Origin: Halocynthiibacter sp049608145
GTDB taxonomy: Bacteria > Pseudomonadota > Alphaproteobacteria > Rhodobacterales > Rhodobacteraceae
Length of the DNA stretch: 64,000 nucleotides
Assembly: GCF_049608145.1 (NCBI RefSeq)
Contig: NZ_JBMYXF010000004.1
Location: 32,607 to 96,606 of the forward strand
Reading direction: 5' to 3'
This document shows, piece by piece, positions 9,114-17,608 of the stretch. Under the pieces are notes generated by a model that worked only from the letters and a program-made list of their open reading frames with translations, did not search any database and was not told the origin of the DNA. A program made the translations under genes and the position numbers. How positions within the stretch are numbered: the first letter of the stretch is position 1; each line of letters begins with the position of its first letter.

Positions 9114-9662
9114 GTGGATATTTATCAAAGCGTCTTTGAACTGATCGATATGCGATCTTTTTCTAATCTTTGGTATTGGATCGTCCTTGCGGTGATGTGG
9201 TCGTCCGCCAGCCATTGGGTGTTGGGCGTGCCCTATGATATCGTTCAACGCGCCCGCAATCAGATCAGCCGCGGCATGGAAGATGCCGATCAGACCACCA
9301 AAGATCTAGAAGCCCTGATCCGTATCAACACGAACCGGTTGAACACTGTGTCTGAAATCGGTGGGTTTGTGATGTTGATTGTGTTGTTTTTCATGCTGAG
9401 CAGCCTGTTTACACTGGGATTTATATTCTGGCTGGAATTTTCACAGGCGTTGTTTTTATTGCTGTTTCCACTTTCCGCCGTGATGTTTCTATCTGTTCGC
9501 GCGGCTTTGGCGGTTAGGCGTAATCAGATCCGCGGCGTTGACTTGATCAACATGTTGGCGCGGTTGCGACTGAACATTCAGCTGATCGGTATGTTTTCCA
9601 TTCTGGTAACTTCAATGTGGGGCATGTATCAGAATATTTCCGCAACGGTTCTTGGTGTCTGA
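9114..9662 (+). CDS. small integral membrane protein, function unknown
   Basis: This 182-residue protein starts with GTG at 9114, preceded by AAGGGG. Hydrophobic segments lie at about residues 20-37, 83-103, 108-130 and 157-175. Between the first two is a charged cytoplasmic-type helix (RARNQISRGMEDADQTTKDLEALIRINTNR region). I do not recognise a catalytic motif. mfd begins 26 bases after its stop on the same strand, so the two are probably transcribed together; I recall a similar protein next to mfd in other Rhodobacteraceae, which would point to a lineage-conserved pairing rather than a shared pathway. Confidence 0.7.
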   Translation: MDIYQSVFELIDMRSFSNLWYWIVLAVMWSSASHWVLGVPYDIVQRARNQISRGMEDADQTTKDLEALIRINTNRLNTVSEIGGFVMLIVLFFMLSSLFTLGFIFWLEFSQALFLLLFPLSAVMFLSVRAALAVRRNQIRGVDLINMLARLRLNIQLIGMFSILVTSMWGMYQNISATVLGV

Positions 9663-9688
9663 ACCGTATTCCACTGACAGGGGCTGTA

Positions 9689-12600
9689 ATGATGGCAGGT
9701 GAAAAGATCACATGTGGCGGCACGCCGGAAGGCAGCGATGCACTGCTGATTGCGCGGGAAGCTGAGAAAAAACAATGCGCCGTGATCCATATCGCGCGCG
9801 ATGACAAGCGATTGGCGCAGATGCGGGCCGCGCTTGCTTTTTTTGCACCACAGTTAACGGTTTTGGATTTTCCGGCCTGGGATTGCCTGGCTTATGACCG
9901 TATTTCACCAAATGCAGCGATTTCCGCTGCGCGTATGGCAACACTTGCGGGGCTGTCGCAAGGTGTCAAAGCGCCGTTTGTTCTTTTGACCACATTAAAG
10001 GCTGCCACACAGAAGATCCCTGCGCGCGAAGTGTTGGAAAGCGCAAGTTTCACCGCGCGTGTTGGTGAACGCGTAAACGAAACGGCACTGCGGGATTTTC
10101 TTGTGCGCATGGGGTTTTCGCAAACTTCGACTGTGATGGAACCCGGCGATTACGCCTTGCGCGGCGGGATTGTGGATATCTTTCCCCCCACAGGCGGGGA
10201 CGGCGGGCAACCTGTGCGTTTGGATTTCTTTGGTGATATTCTGGATGGGGCCCGTCACTTTGATCCCGCGACACAACGCACCACACAACAGCTTGATAAA
10301 ATTGAACTTGCACCTGTGTCTGAGGTCATCTTGGATGAGGCCGCTATCACACGGTTCCGGCAGAATTACCGTATCGAATTCGGCGCTGCTGGTACGGATG
10401 ACCCACTGTATGAACATGTAAGCGCAGGCATGAAATATGCCGGTGTCGAACATTGGTTGCCATTTTTCCATGATCGGCTGGAAACCCTGTTTGACTACCT
10501 TCCTGATGCCACAATTGCGCTGGATGATCAGGTAAATGCGATGATCCGGTCCCGTTGGGATATGATCGTAGATCAATATGAAACCCGCCAGATTGCCATG
10601 AAAGACCGCAATCGCATTGATACAATTTACAAGCCGGTTCCGCCTGCAAAAATGTATCTGGATGCGGATGCATTTGACGTTTCTGTACAAGACAGTCGCG
10701 TGCTTCAGTTGTCACCTTTGCAGCAGGCACCAGGACCTGGGTTAATTGATGCAGGCGGTCGCATTGGTCGAAACTTCGCACCTGAACGACAGGTCGAAAA
10801 CGTAAGCCTTTTCAGCGCTCTGAAAGATCATGTTCAGGTAAAACGTTTAACCGGACAGGTTGTGATTGCCTCATGGTCTGAAGGTGCACGGGAACGTCTT
10901 GGTGGTTTGATGGCCGATGAAGGGCTGACTGGGATCACTGAGATTAAGGATTTCCGCGACATACCTGAGGGCGAAGGTGGCGTGTTTCTTGCGATTTGGC
11001 CCTTGGAAGCAGGGTTTGAAAGCCCGGGACTGACCGTGATTTCGGAACAGGATGTTCTGGGGGATCGTCTGATACGGGCACCAAAGCGCAAACGGCGTGC
11101 TGAAAACTTTCTAACTGAGGCGCAAAGCCTGTCGCCTGGTGATCTTGTCGTGCATGTCGATCACGGGGTCGGGCGTTACAACGGGCTTGAAACTGTCACC
11201 GCCATGAGCGCGCCGCATGATTGTATCGCATTGGAATATGCCGGTGGCGATCGCCTGTTCCTTCCCGTTGAAAATATTGAACTTCTGTCAAAGTTCGGTG
11301 CAGACGAAGGTCTGTTGGATAAACTGGGTGGTGGGGCTTGGCAGGCGAAGAAAGCCAAGCTGAAAGAACGCATTCGTCAGATTGCGGACAAATTAATCCG
11401 TATTGCCGCAGAACGGGCTTTGCGGTCTGGGCAGATTATGGAACCACCCCAGGAAATCTGGGAAGCCTTTGCCGCCCGTTTTCCATATCAAGAAACAGAT
11501 GATCAGCTGGGCGCCATTGAGGATGTGTTGGCGGATCTCGCGTCGGGGCAACCCATGGATCGTCTGGTTTGTGGTGATGTGGGCTTTGGCAAAACCGAGG
11601 TCGCCATGCGTGCAGCCTTTGTTGCGGCAATGTCCGGCACACAGGTTGCCGTGATTGCGCCCACAACGCTGCTTGCGCGGCAACATTTCAAAAGCTTTTC
11701 TGAACGCTTCCGGGGGTTCCCGATTGAAGTTCATCAACTGTCTAAATTTGCCACAGCAAAAGAGGCCGAAAATACACGCAAAGGCATGGCGGAAGGCACC
11801 GTTGATATCGTTATCGGTACCCATGCACTTTTAGCGAAAAACATACGTTTTCAGAACCTTGGCTTGCTTGTCATTGATGAAGAACAGCATTTCGGCGTGA
11901 CCCATAAGGAACGCCTGAAATCCATGCGATCCGACATTCACGTATTGACCCTAACAGCAACGCCAATCCCACGAACTTTGCAAATGTCTTTGTCGGGTGT
12001 GCGTGAACTGTCCGTCATTGGGACACCACCCGTGGATCGCCTGGCAATTCGAACCTATGTCAGTGAATTTGACGGCGTCACCATCCGCGAGGCGTTGTTG
12101 CGGGAACATTATCGCGGCGGGCAGAGTTTTTACGTCGTGCCGCGGATTAAGGATCTGAAAGAGATTGAGGATTTCCTGACCGATCACGTGCCGGAAATCA
12201 GCTTTGTCACCGCCAGTGGACAGATGGCCGCGGGCGAGCTGGATGACCGGATGAATGCCTTTTATGACGGCAAATATGACGTGCTTTTGGCGACGACAAT
12301 TGTGGAAAGCGGCCTCGATATTCCAACGGCCAACACAATGATCATACACCGAGCCGACATGTTTGGTCTTGCGCAATTGTACCAGATCCGTGGGCGTGTA
12401 GGACGTTCCAAAACAAGGGCTTACGCCTATCTGACGACACGTCCACGCATTCCGCTGACCCAGACGGCGCAGAAACGCCTGCGGGTGATTGGCAGTCTTG
12501 ATAGCCTTGGCGCGGGCTTTACGCTGGCCAGCCAGGATCTGGATATTCGCGGTGCGGGCAATTTGATTGGCGAAGAACAATCAGGCCAGATGCGTGAAGT

Positions 12601-13165
12601 CGGCTATGAGTTGTACCAGAGCATGCTGGAAGAAGCCGTTGCCAAGATCAAATCCGGCCAAATGGAAGGTTTGACGGATGATGACGGCCAATGGTCACCT
12701 GTGATTAACCTTGGTGTGCCTGTGCTGATCCCGGAAACCTATGTACAGGATCTGGATGTGCGCCTTGGCCTATATCGCCGTCTGTCTGGGTTGACCACAA
12801 AAGTTGAATTGGAAGGTTTCGCCGCAGAACTGATTGACCGATTTGGGAAGCTGCCGAAAGAGGTTAATACATTGATGCTGGTCGTGCGCATCAAAGCTAT
12901 GTGTAAGCGGGCAGGGATCGCAAAGCTGGATGGTGGACCAAAAGGTGCAACCATTCAATTCCATAACGATAAATTCGCGTCCCCCCAGGGCCTTGTTGAA
13001 TTCATCGCCGCCCAGAACGGGTTGGCCAAGATACGTGACAATAAGATTGTCGTGCGCAGGGATTGGGCGAAAACGGCTGATAAGATCAAAGGAGCATTTG
13101 CGATTGCCCGGGATCTGGCGGAAAAGGTAAAAGCAGAGAAAGCCAAAACCGTTAAAAAAGGTTAA
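9689..13165 (+). CDS. mfd: transcription-repair coupling factor Mfd
   Basis: Mfd displaces RNA polymerase stalled at DNA lesions and recruits UvrA. The start is ATG 9689, after AGGGGC; a longer frame to 9617 overlaps the previous gene and does not match the family. In order the protein has the UvrB-like N-terminal region (ARDDKRLAQMRAALAFFAP), the RNA-polymerase-interacting domain (VHVDHGVGRYNGLE), the RecG-like motor with Walker A GDVGFGKTE, the DEEQ box VIDEEQHFG, SAT-equivalent TLTATPIPRTLQMS and motif VI QIRGRVGRS. The C-terminal TRCF domain ends near LMLVVRIKAMC. About 1158 residues is full length. Nothing appears truncated. Confidence 0.97.
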   Translation: MMAGEKITCGGTPEGSDALLIAREAEKKQCAVIHIARDDKRLAQMRAALAFFAPQLTVLDFPAWDCLAYDRISPNAAISAARMATLAGLSQGVKAPFVLLTTLKAATQKIPAREVLESASFTARVGERVNETALRDFLVRMGFSQTSTVMEPGDYALRGGIVDIFPPTGGDGGQPVRLDFFGDILDGARHFDPATQRTTQQLDKIELAPVSEVILDEAAITRFRQNYRIEFGAAGTDDPLYEHVSAGMKYAGVEHWLPFFHDRLETLFDYLPDATIALDDQVNAMIRSRWDMIVDQYETRQIAMKDRNRIDTIYKPVPPAKMYLDADAFDVSVQDSRVLQLSPLQQAPGPGLIDAGGRIGRNFAPERQVENVSLFSALKDHVQVKRLTGQVVIASWSEGARERLGGLMADEGLTGITEIKDFRDIPEGEGGVFLAIWPLEAGFESPGLTVISEQDVLGDRLIRAPKRKRRAENFLTEAQSLSPGDLVVHVDHGVGRYNGLETVTAMSAPHDCIALEYAGGDRLFLPVENIELLSKFGADEGLLDKLGGGAWQAKKAKLKERIRQIADKLIRIAAERALRSGQIMEPPQEIWEAFAARFPYQETDDQLGAIEDVLADLASGQPMDRLVCGDVGFGKTEVAMRAAFVAAMSGTQVAVIAPTTLLARQHFKSFSERFRGFPIEVHQLSKFATAKEAENTRKGMAEGTVDIVIGTHALLAKNIRFQNLGLLVIDEEQHFGVTHKERLKSMRSDIHVLTLTATPIPRTLQMSLSGVRELSVIGTPPVDRLAIRTYVSEFDGVTIREALLREHYRGGQSFYVVPRIKDLKEIEDFLTDHVPEISFVTASGQMAAGELDDRMNAFYDGKYDVLLATTIVESGLDIPTANTMIIHRADMFGLAQLYQIRGRVGRSKTRAYAYLTTRPRIPLTQTAQKRLRVIGSLDSLGAGFTLASQDLDIRGAGNLIGEEQSGQMREVGYELYQSMLEEAVAKIKSGQMEGLTDDDGQWSPVINLGVPVLIPETYVQDLDVRLGLYRRLSGLTTKVELEGFAAELIDRFGKLPKEVNTLMLVVRIKAMCKRAGIAKLDGGPKGATIQFHNDKFASPQGLVEFIAAQNGLAKIRDNKIVVRRDWAKTADKIKGAFAIARDLAEKVKAEKAKTVKKG

Positions 13166-13213
13166 CGTGTCGCATGCCAGATGCAACCTGAAGGTGTTAG
13201 GTCTTTTTGCATT

Positions 13214-13489
13214 ATGAAAAAGACTATTCTTATGGCCTGTGTTGCCTCCGCCTTTATCTCTGGCAACGCGTTGGCCAGCCCCGAAACCCCAAATGAACCG
13301 ACACAAACCGTGTCTGAACTTAGGACATTTCTTTTGGCGCAAAATTGGGATTGTTCGCGAAAAACATGCGGACAGATTTCAAGCTGTGCAGAAGCTTGTT
13401 ACAAATTGACCGTCTGTGGCCATCGCCGCCGGGATGGGGACGGCGATGGCATTCCTTGTGAAAGCCTGTGCAGCAGTCGCTGTCGTTAA
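13214..13489 (+). CDS. secreted Excalibur calcium-binding domain protein
   Basis: A 91-residue protein with a clear Sec signal peptide (MKKTILMACVASAFISGNALA, cut before SPET). Mature sequence carries a C-terminal Excalibur domain: DGDGDGIPCE is the calcium-binding core, surrounded by seven or more cysteines (CSRKTC, SCAEAC, CESLC, SSRC) that should form disulfides in the periplasm. The start ATG at 13214 is chosen because the signal peptide begins there; an earlier in-frame codon at 13181 would add 11 residues before the signal. Function unknown; the domain is often found on extracellular nucleases, but no nuclease domain is present here. It is convergent with the MFS gene, 6 bases away. Confidence 0.8.
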   Translation: MKKTILMACVASAFISGNALASPETPNEPTQTVSELRTFLLAQNWDCSRKTCGQISSCAEACYKLTVCGHRRRDGDGDGIPCESLCSSRCR

Positions 13490-13495
13490 TTTATG

Positions 13496-14731
13496 TCACT
13501 GGCTGACGCGTTCCAGTTTTTTGATCTGTCCCATAATCAGCCAACCCAGACCAGTACAGACAACTGCGCCCACCGCCAGCGGAAGGAAGCTGCCGTTGAA
13601 CGCCAGGCCGATCGGGGCGGCAATTGCAACCCCGATGACTGTTGAAACTGCACCGATAATTGACGCTGCCATGCCCGCAATATGGCCCATTGGTTCCATC
13701 GCCAAGGCGTTCAGGTTGCCCATGGTAAAGCCAAGCATAAAGAACAATGATGTAGACCAAAAGAACCAGGCCGGAAACGCAAGCCATGTGGGCCACAGAT
13801 CAGCAGCGGTCATGATGATCATGACCAGAGACACACAAAGCTGTACGAGTAGCGCGCCCGCAATCAACGCACGCATGCCGAGACGCACCACAAGTTTAGC
13901 GTTTATCAGGCTTGCACTGGCAGAAATCGCAGCAGATGCACCAAACCAGAAGGGGAACTCTGCCTCGCGGTGAAATTGTATGTCGTAGATTTGATGGGTC
14001 GATGAAATCAGGGCCATTAACAGGCCAAAGATCAGGGTTTGCACCAGGGTTGAAAGCACGAACATACGGTTGCTGAAAGCTTCCCGGAGGGCATAGACAA
14101 AACGGCCGGCCTGCAGCGGAATACGTTGATCACGGGGCAGGGTTTCACCCTGACGCAAATAGACCCAGATCGCTGAAGTTATCGAAAATATCATAAACGC
14201 CATAAAGATCCCGCGCCAGGAGCTAAGTGCAATGATCAGTGCGCCAAGGGCCGGCGCAATGGCTGGGACAAGGGAAAAGACGATCATGGCAAATGACATC
14301 AGTTTTGCCATCTGACGTCCCGAGTAAAGATCACGCACCATCGCCATGGCAACAACACGTGGCCCGGCCGCGCCAAGCCCCTGAAGCGCACGCCCGGCGA
14401 AGAGACCTTCTGCGGATTGACTGTACCATGCCAGAAATGCCCCAAAGATATAGACCGCGACACCGCCCAAAAGAACCGGACGTCGCCCAAATGCATCAGA
14501 CAACGGGCCGGTGAAAAACGTACCAACGCCCATGCCAAAAACAAAGCTTGTAACCACAAGCTGTGCACGGTTGATATCCCCTGGGGTTAGTTCTTGTGCG
14601 ATCGAAGGCAGGCCTGGCAGCATGGCATCAATGGAAAAGGCGATTGTCGAAAATAGCATCGCAATCAGGGCCACGAATTCTGCCATGGGCAGGCGCGGAG
14701 GCATATCGGGATGTGTCGTATCAGATTGCAT
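13496..14731 (-). CDS. MFS drug-resistance transporter, Bcr/CflA type
   Basis: This 411-residue, 12-helix exporter has the first-helix pattern typical of the Bcr/CflA subfamily (FSIDAMLPGLPSI), the loop 2-3 motif GPLSDAFGRRPVLLGG, and the helix-5 region VPAIAPALGALI. It would export a small hydrophobic compound by proton antiport. Its start overlaps the end of the preceding gene by 11 bases, making it the last gene of a four-gene operon of overlapping frames (17415 to 13496). The substrate is unknown; context suggests a product or intermediate linked to the acyl-CoA synthetase, but the combination may be accidental. Confidence 0.88.
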   Translation of the reverse strand: MQSDTTHPDMPPRLPMAEFVALIAMLFSTIAFSIDAMLPGLPSIAQELTPGDINRAQLVVTSFVFGMGVGTFFTGPLSDAFGRRPVLLGGVAVYIFGAFLAWYSQSAEGLFAGRALQGLGAAGPRVVAMAMVRDLYSGRQMAKLMSFAMIVFSLVPAIAPALGALIIALSSWRGIFMAFMIFSITSAIWVYLRQGETLPRDQRIPLQAGRFVYALREAFSNRMFVLSTLVQTLIFGLLMALISSTHQIYDIQFHREAEFPFWFGASAAISASASLINAKLVVRLGMRALIAGALLVQLCVSLVMIIMTAADLWPTWLAFPAWFFWSTSLFFMLGFTMGNLNALAMEPMGHIAGMAASIIGAVSTVIGVAIAAPIGLAFNGSFLPLAVGAVVCTGLGWLIMGQIKKLERVSQ

Positions 14732-15224
14732 CAGAAGAGCTTTCGGGGAGAGGTTTAAAATATAGGTAAATTGCAGTGAACCAGATCATTACTTCGGCAG
14801 AGAATGTCCAGTGTAGGATAAAAGACCAGACCCAATTGTCATATTGGGCGGATACTTTCACAAGTTCGTACAGGGTGTGATCAAAGGGCCAAAGCCACAT
14901 GATACTGCCGGTGAAACTGTCCAAGATCAAATGCAACAGGATCGCTGCGAAGAACAGATAAGCGGCCTGCATTACCGGAAACTTCAAGCGTGGGCGGATA
15001 AAAAGATACAGGAACGCCAGGGTGAATACTGCCACAGGCAGCCAGAACCCGGGCACATGCACCCAGTATTTATGGTGATGAAATGCGCGGTTATCGACCA
15101 AGTGAAACCAGAACATATCAAAGTCTGGAAGAACGGCCCCCAGGATCGCAAATGGCATCAACAATCGCGGAGTGCGCGTCAGTTTTGCCAATAGGTAACC
15201 AGAAGGCAGGTGGGCAGTGATCAT
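14721..15224 (-). CDS. YdjM/DUF457-like membrane-bound metal-dependent hydrolase homologue
   Basis: 167 residues with about four hydrophobic helices. It shows the pattern of the YdjM (LexA-regulated, DUF457) family: an N-terminal ITAHLPSGYL, then GAVLPDFDMFWFH, a histidine cluster HHHKYWVH, and HLILDSFTG. The conserved His and Asp residues suggest a metal site at the membrane face. Activity has not been established for the family to my knowledge. It overlaps its upstream neighbour by 4 bases (ATGA type) and its downstream neighbour by 11, so translation is coupled along the operon. Confidence 0.75.
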   Translation of the reverse strand: MITAHLPSGYLLAKLTRTPRLLMPFAILGAVLPDFDMFWFHLVDNRAFHHHKYWVHVPGFWLPVAVFTLAFLYLFIRPRLKFPVMQAAYLFFAAILLHLILDSFTGSIMWLWPFDHTLYELVKVSAQYDNWVWSFILHWTFSAEVMIWFTAIYLYFKPLPESSSDAI

Positions 15225-15895
15225 GCCTCGTCCGTTTCATCCGGCGTGTCTGCAGGCTGATTTTCCAGCTGCTCCATGATTTCTTCAATCACATTCCCCC
15301 ACAGCTCTGGCGGTTGCGCACCGGAAAGAACATGTTGATTATCAATGATAAAGCAAGGTACGCCGGTGACGCCACGTTCACGGGCATGGGTGTCACGCTG
15401 ACGGATATCATCGGCATCCGCATCAGATTTCAGCAGATGACCCACAACCATTTTATCCATGGTGCATTCTTCTGCGATCTCAGACAGGACGTCCTTGTTG
15501 CCAATATCACGACCATCGGTGAAATAGGCTTTGAGCAGGGCAGATTTCACAACGGTCTGTTTGCCTTCAATACCCGCCCAATGGATCAGGCGATGGGCAT
15601 CCAACGTGTTCGGCGTACGTTGAATATCCTCAAAATTGATCTCAAGGCCGATCTTCTTGGCGTGTTCAACAATGGGCGTATAAGCCCTTAAGGCGCCTTC
15701 CTTGCCGCCGAATTTGCCCTCTAGATAGGCACGGCGATCCATGCCTTCAGCGGGCATATCAGGATTTAACTGGAACGGATGCCATTCAATTGTGAAGGGG
15801 TGGTCTGGGTATTTTTCCAAAGCACGGTCCAGATAGGTTTTGCCGATAAAACACCACGGACAGATTGGATCTGAAATAATATCAAGTTTAATCAT
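15221..15895 (-). CDS. DsbA-family oxidoreductase, FrnE type
   Basis: 224 residues. The thioredoxin-fold active site CPWCFIG is at residues 12-18, with the cis-proline loop GVPCFII near 180. The helical insertion between them (QRTPNTLDAHRLIHWA) is characteristic of the FrnE/HCCA isomerase-like branch. There is no signal peptide, so it acts in the cytoplasm, unlike classical DsbA. Members act as disulfide oxidoreductases or isomerases in polyketide or stress contexts. It overlaps the acyl-CoA synthetase upstream and the YdjM-like gene downstream by 4 bases each. Confidence 0.9.
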   Translation of the reverse strand: MIKLDIISDPICPWCFIGKTYLDRALEKYPDHPFTIEWHPFQLNPDMPAEGMDRRAYLEGKFGGKEGALRAYTPIVEHAKKIGLEINFEDIQRTPNTLDAHRLIHWAGIEGKQTVVKSALLKAYFTDGRDIGNKDVLSEIAEECTMDKMVVGHLLKSDADADDIRQRDTHARERGVTGVPCFIIDNQHVLSGAQPPELWGNVIEEIMEQLENQPADTPDETDEA

Positions 15896-17415
15896 TGGCT
15901 TGCCTTCCAGTCTTCGCGCAATTTTCGGCGCAGGATTTTGTTGTTTGCGCCGCGAGGTACAGCAGATACGGGTATGAACATACGGGGCATTTTATAATGG
16001 GCCAGGTGGTCGGACAGCCAGGGTTTCAACACGTCTTCCCCGGGGTCGTTCTGTGCCACATAAAAGGCCGCGATTACGCTAACATCTGCTTTTACTGGCA
16101 ATTCCACAACCGCGCATTCCTGCACATCAGGATGTTGCGTCAGCGCAGATTCAACCTCGATTGGAGACACCCGAAAACCACCGGCGTTCATCATATCATC
16201 TGCACGCCCCAAATAAGTGATCGCACCGGTGTCATCCATTGATCCACTGTCACCGGTGCGAAACCACCGTCCAGAGAAACGCATGGCTGTGTCATCCGGA
16301 GCATTAAGATAGGTTAGCATTAATCCGGGATCGTCACGGCAAACACATATTTCGCCTTCCTGTCCCATTGGCACTGGCTGATTGTCGGGTCCGAGAATAG
16401 CGACATGACGCCCAGGTTGTGGACGACCTAGGCTGCCAGCCGGTGCAGGATAACCTGGCGCACCAGATATAAAGGTAGAACATTCAGACATGCCAAAGGC
16501 TTCGAAAATCTTGGTATTTGTTGCGTTGTTCCAAGCCTTGCGTGTGCTGTTTGGCAGTTTTTCACCGGCGGAAAGGCCATGTCGCAACTCTGGCAGAGTA
16601 AGGTTTTGTTCATCCTTCAACAGTTGACGATAAACACCTGGTGCAGCAGCGAAAATCGTTGCTCTATGTTCGGACATCAGCGCTGGAAGTGCGCTGGCGG
16701 ATGTGCCTGGTTCGGGAATAAGGGCGGTTGCACCGATGGTCCAGGGATCCATCAGGCCAGTGCCAAGGGTGTAAGTCCAGTTGAACGCACCCGCATGCAT
16801 CAGGCGATCCTGTTGCGTCAGCCCATACCAGCCTTGCATCATCATCTGACGGGCAAGAATAGCGCGATGGGCATGACAGACCGCGCGTTGAACGCCTGAG
16901 GTACCGGATGTGAAAATAATATAGGCCAGACGATGTGGATCGCCCATGTCATAATCCGCAGGAGGTAGGCTGTGCATTGCTTTCAAGTCATCAGCCATCA
17001 ACACTTTGCACGGGGGGACATCAGGAAGGGGAACGCCTGGGCTTGCGATGATCGTTGACGGATTTACCACGGAACAGAGTTTCGCAACCTCGGGCCCCGT
17101 AAGTTGGGCCGCGGTGGGCACAGGGATGAGACCAACAGCAATACAAGCCAGATAACACAGCGGGAATTCTGGTGTATTATCTAGGCGCATCAACACTGTG
17201 TCGCCCGGTTTTAATCCATCGGACAGCAAGCCAGTACCAATGCCACGTACGGCGCTTTCAACCTGTGAAAAGCTGAGGCTGTCTTTCGCCCCTGCACGGA
17301 TCACTTCCAGCGCAGGTTTGTCGCCAAGATCAACGGCATGTTGCAAAACCCAGGCGGCCATATTGAATGAAGTGGGCAGCGCTGGTGGCGTGCCATTTTT
17401 AAATTCGGAAAGCAT
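15892..17415 (-). CDS. AMP-dependent acyl-CoA synthetase/ligase (benzoate-CoA ligase-like)
   Basis: This 507-residue ANL-superfamily enzyme activates a carboxylic acid to acyl-AMP and then acyl-CoA. Motifs: the P-loop IIFTSGTSGVQRAVCHAH around residue 170, FEAFGMSEC (A5 region), the hinge RTGDSGSMDDTGAITYLGRADDM, and the C-terminal NKILRRKLRE containing the catalytic lysine. The organisation and length resemble benzoate/malonate-type CoA ligases, though the acid is unknown. It is the first gene of an operon running to 13496; the 79 bases upstream, to the entericidin gene, contain the terminator of that transcript. Confidence 0.88.
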   Translation of the reverse strand: MLSEFKNGTPPALPTSFNMAAWVLQHAVDLGDKPALEVIRAGAKDSLSFSQVESAVRGIGTGLLSDGLKPGDTVLMRLDNTPEFPLCYLACIAVGLIPVPTAAQLTGPEVAKLCSVVNPSTIIASPGVPLPDVPPCKVLMADDLKAMHSLPPADYDMGDPHRLAYIIFTSGTSGVQRAVCHAHRAILARQMMMQGWYGLTQQDRLMHAGAFNWTYTLGTGLMDPWTIGATALIPEPGTSASALPALMSEHRATIFAAAPGVYRQLLKDEQNLTLPELRHGLSAGEKLPNSTRKAWNNATNTKIFEAFGMSECSTFISGAPGYPAPAGSLGRPQPGRHVAILGPDNQPVPMGQEGEICVCRDDPGLMLTYLNAPDDTAMRFSGRWFRTGDSGSMDDTGAITYLGRADDMMNAGGFRVSPIEVESALTQHPDVQECAVVELPVKADVSVIAAFYVAQNDPGEDVLKPWLSDHLAHYKMPRMFIPVSAVPRGANNKILRRKLREDWKASQ

Positions 17416-17464
17416 AAAAACTGGCTACGCCTGCAAAGCGCAGGTTGCAAGGGGGCGGCAGAAA

Positions 17465-17490
17465 AAAGGGCGCCTGTTCAGACGCCCTTT
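17465..17490 (-). terminator. terminator of the binding protein-entericidin transcript
   Basis: Stem AAAGGGCG / CGCCCTTT, with an inner CTG/CAG pairing. It is followed by six T on the minus strand and starts 4 bases past the entericidin stop. Confidence 0.85.
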
Positions 17491-17494
17491 GAAC

Positions 17495-17608
17495 CTAAAA
17501 CCAGCCTTTTACCGTTCGTGCTCCGGCTGAGACATCATTTCCGATGCCTTCAACTGTACCACATGCGGGCAGGGCAAGCGTAAGTGAAATCAATATAATA
17601 CGCAGCAT
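17495..17608 (-). CDS. entericidin A/B-type small lipoprotein
   Basis: A 37-residue protein, short enough to be missed by standard gene calling. It starts MLRIILISLTLALPAC, a lipoprotein signal with lipobox LPAC, and continues GTVEGIGNDVSAGARTVKGWF. The GxV-x-GxGxDxSxAG pattern is that of EcnA/EcnB, small membrane lipoproteins first described as a toxin/antitoxin pair affecting bacteriolysis; only one is present here. Its ATG overlaps the stop of the upstream peptide-binding protein (TAATG), with GGAGGAAG ideally placed upstream, so it is translationally coupled. A terminator follows at once. Confidence 0.85.
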   Translation of the reverse strand: MLRIILISLTLALPACGTVEGIGNDVSAGARTVKGWF

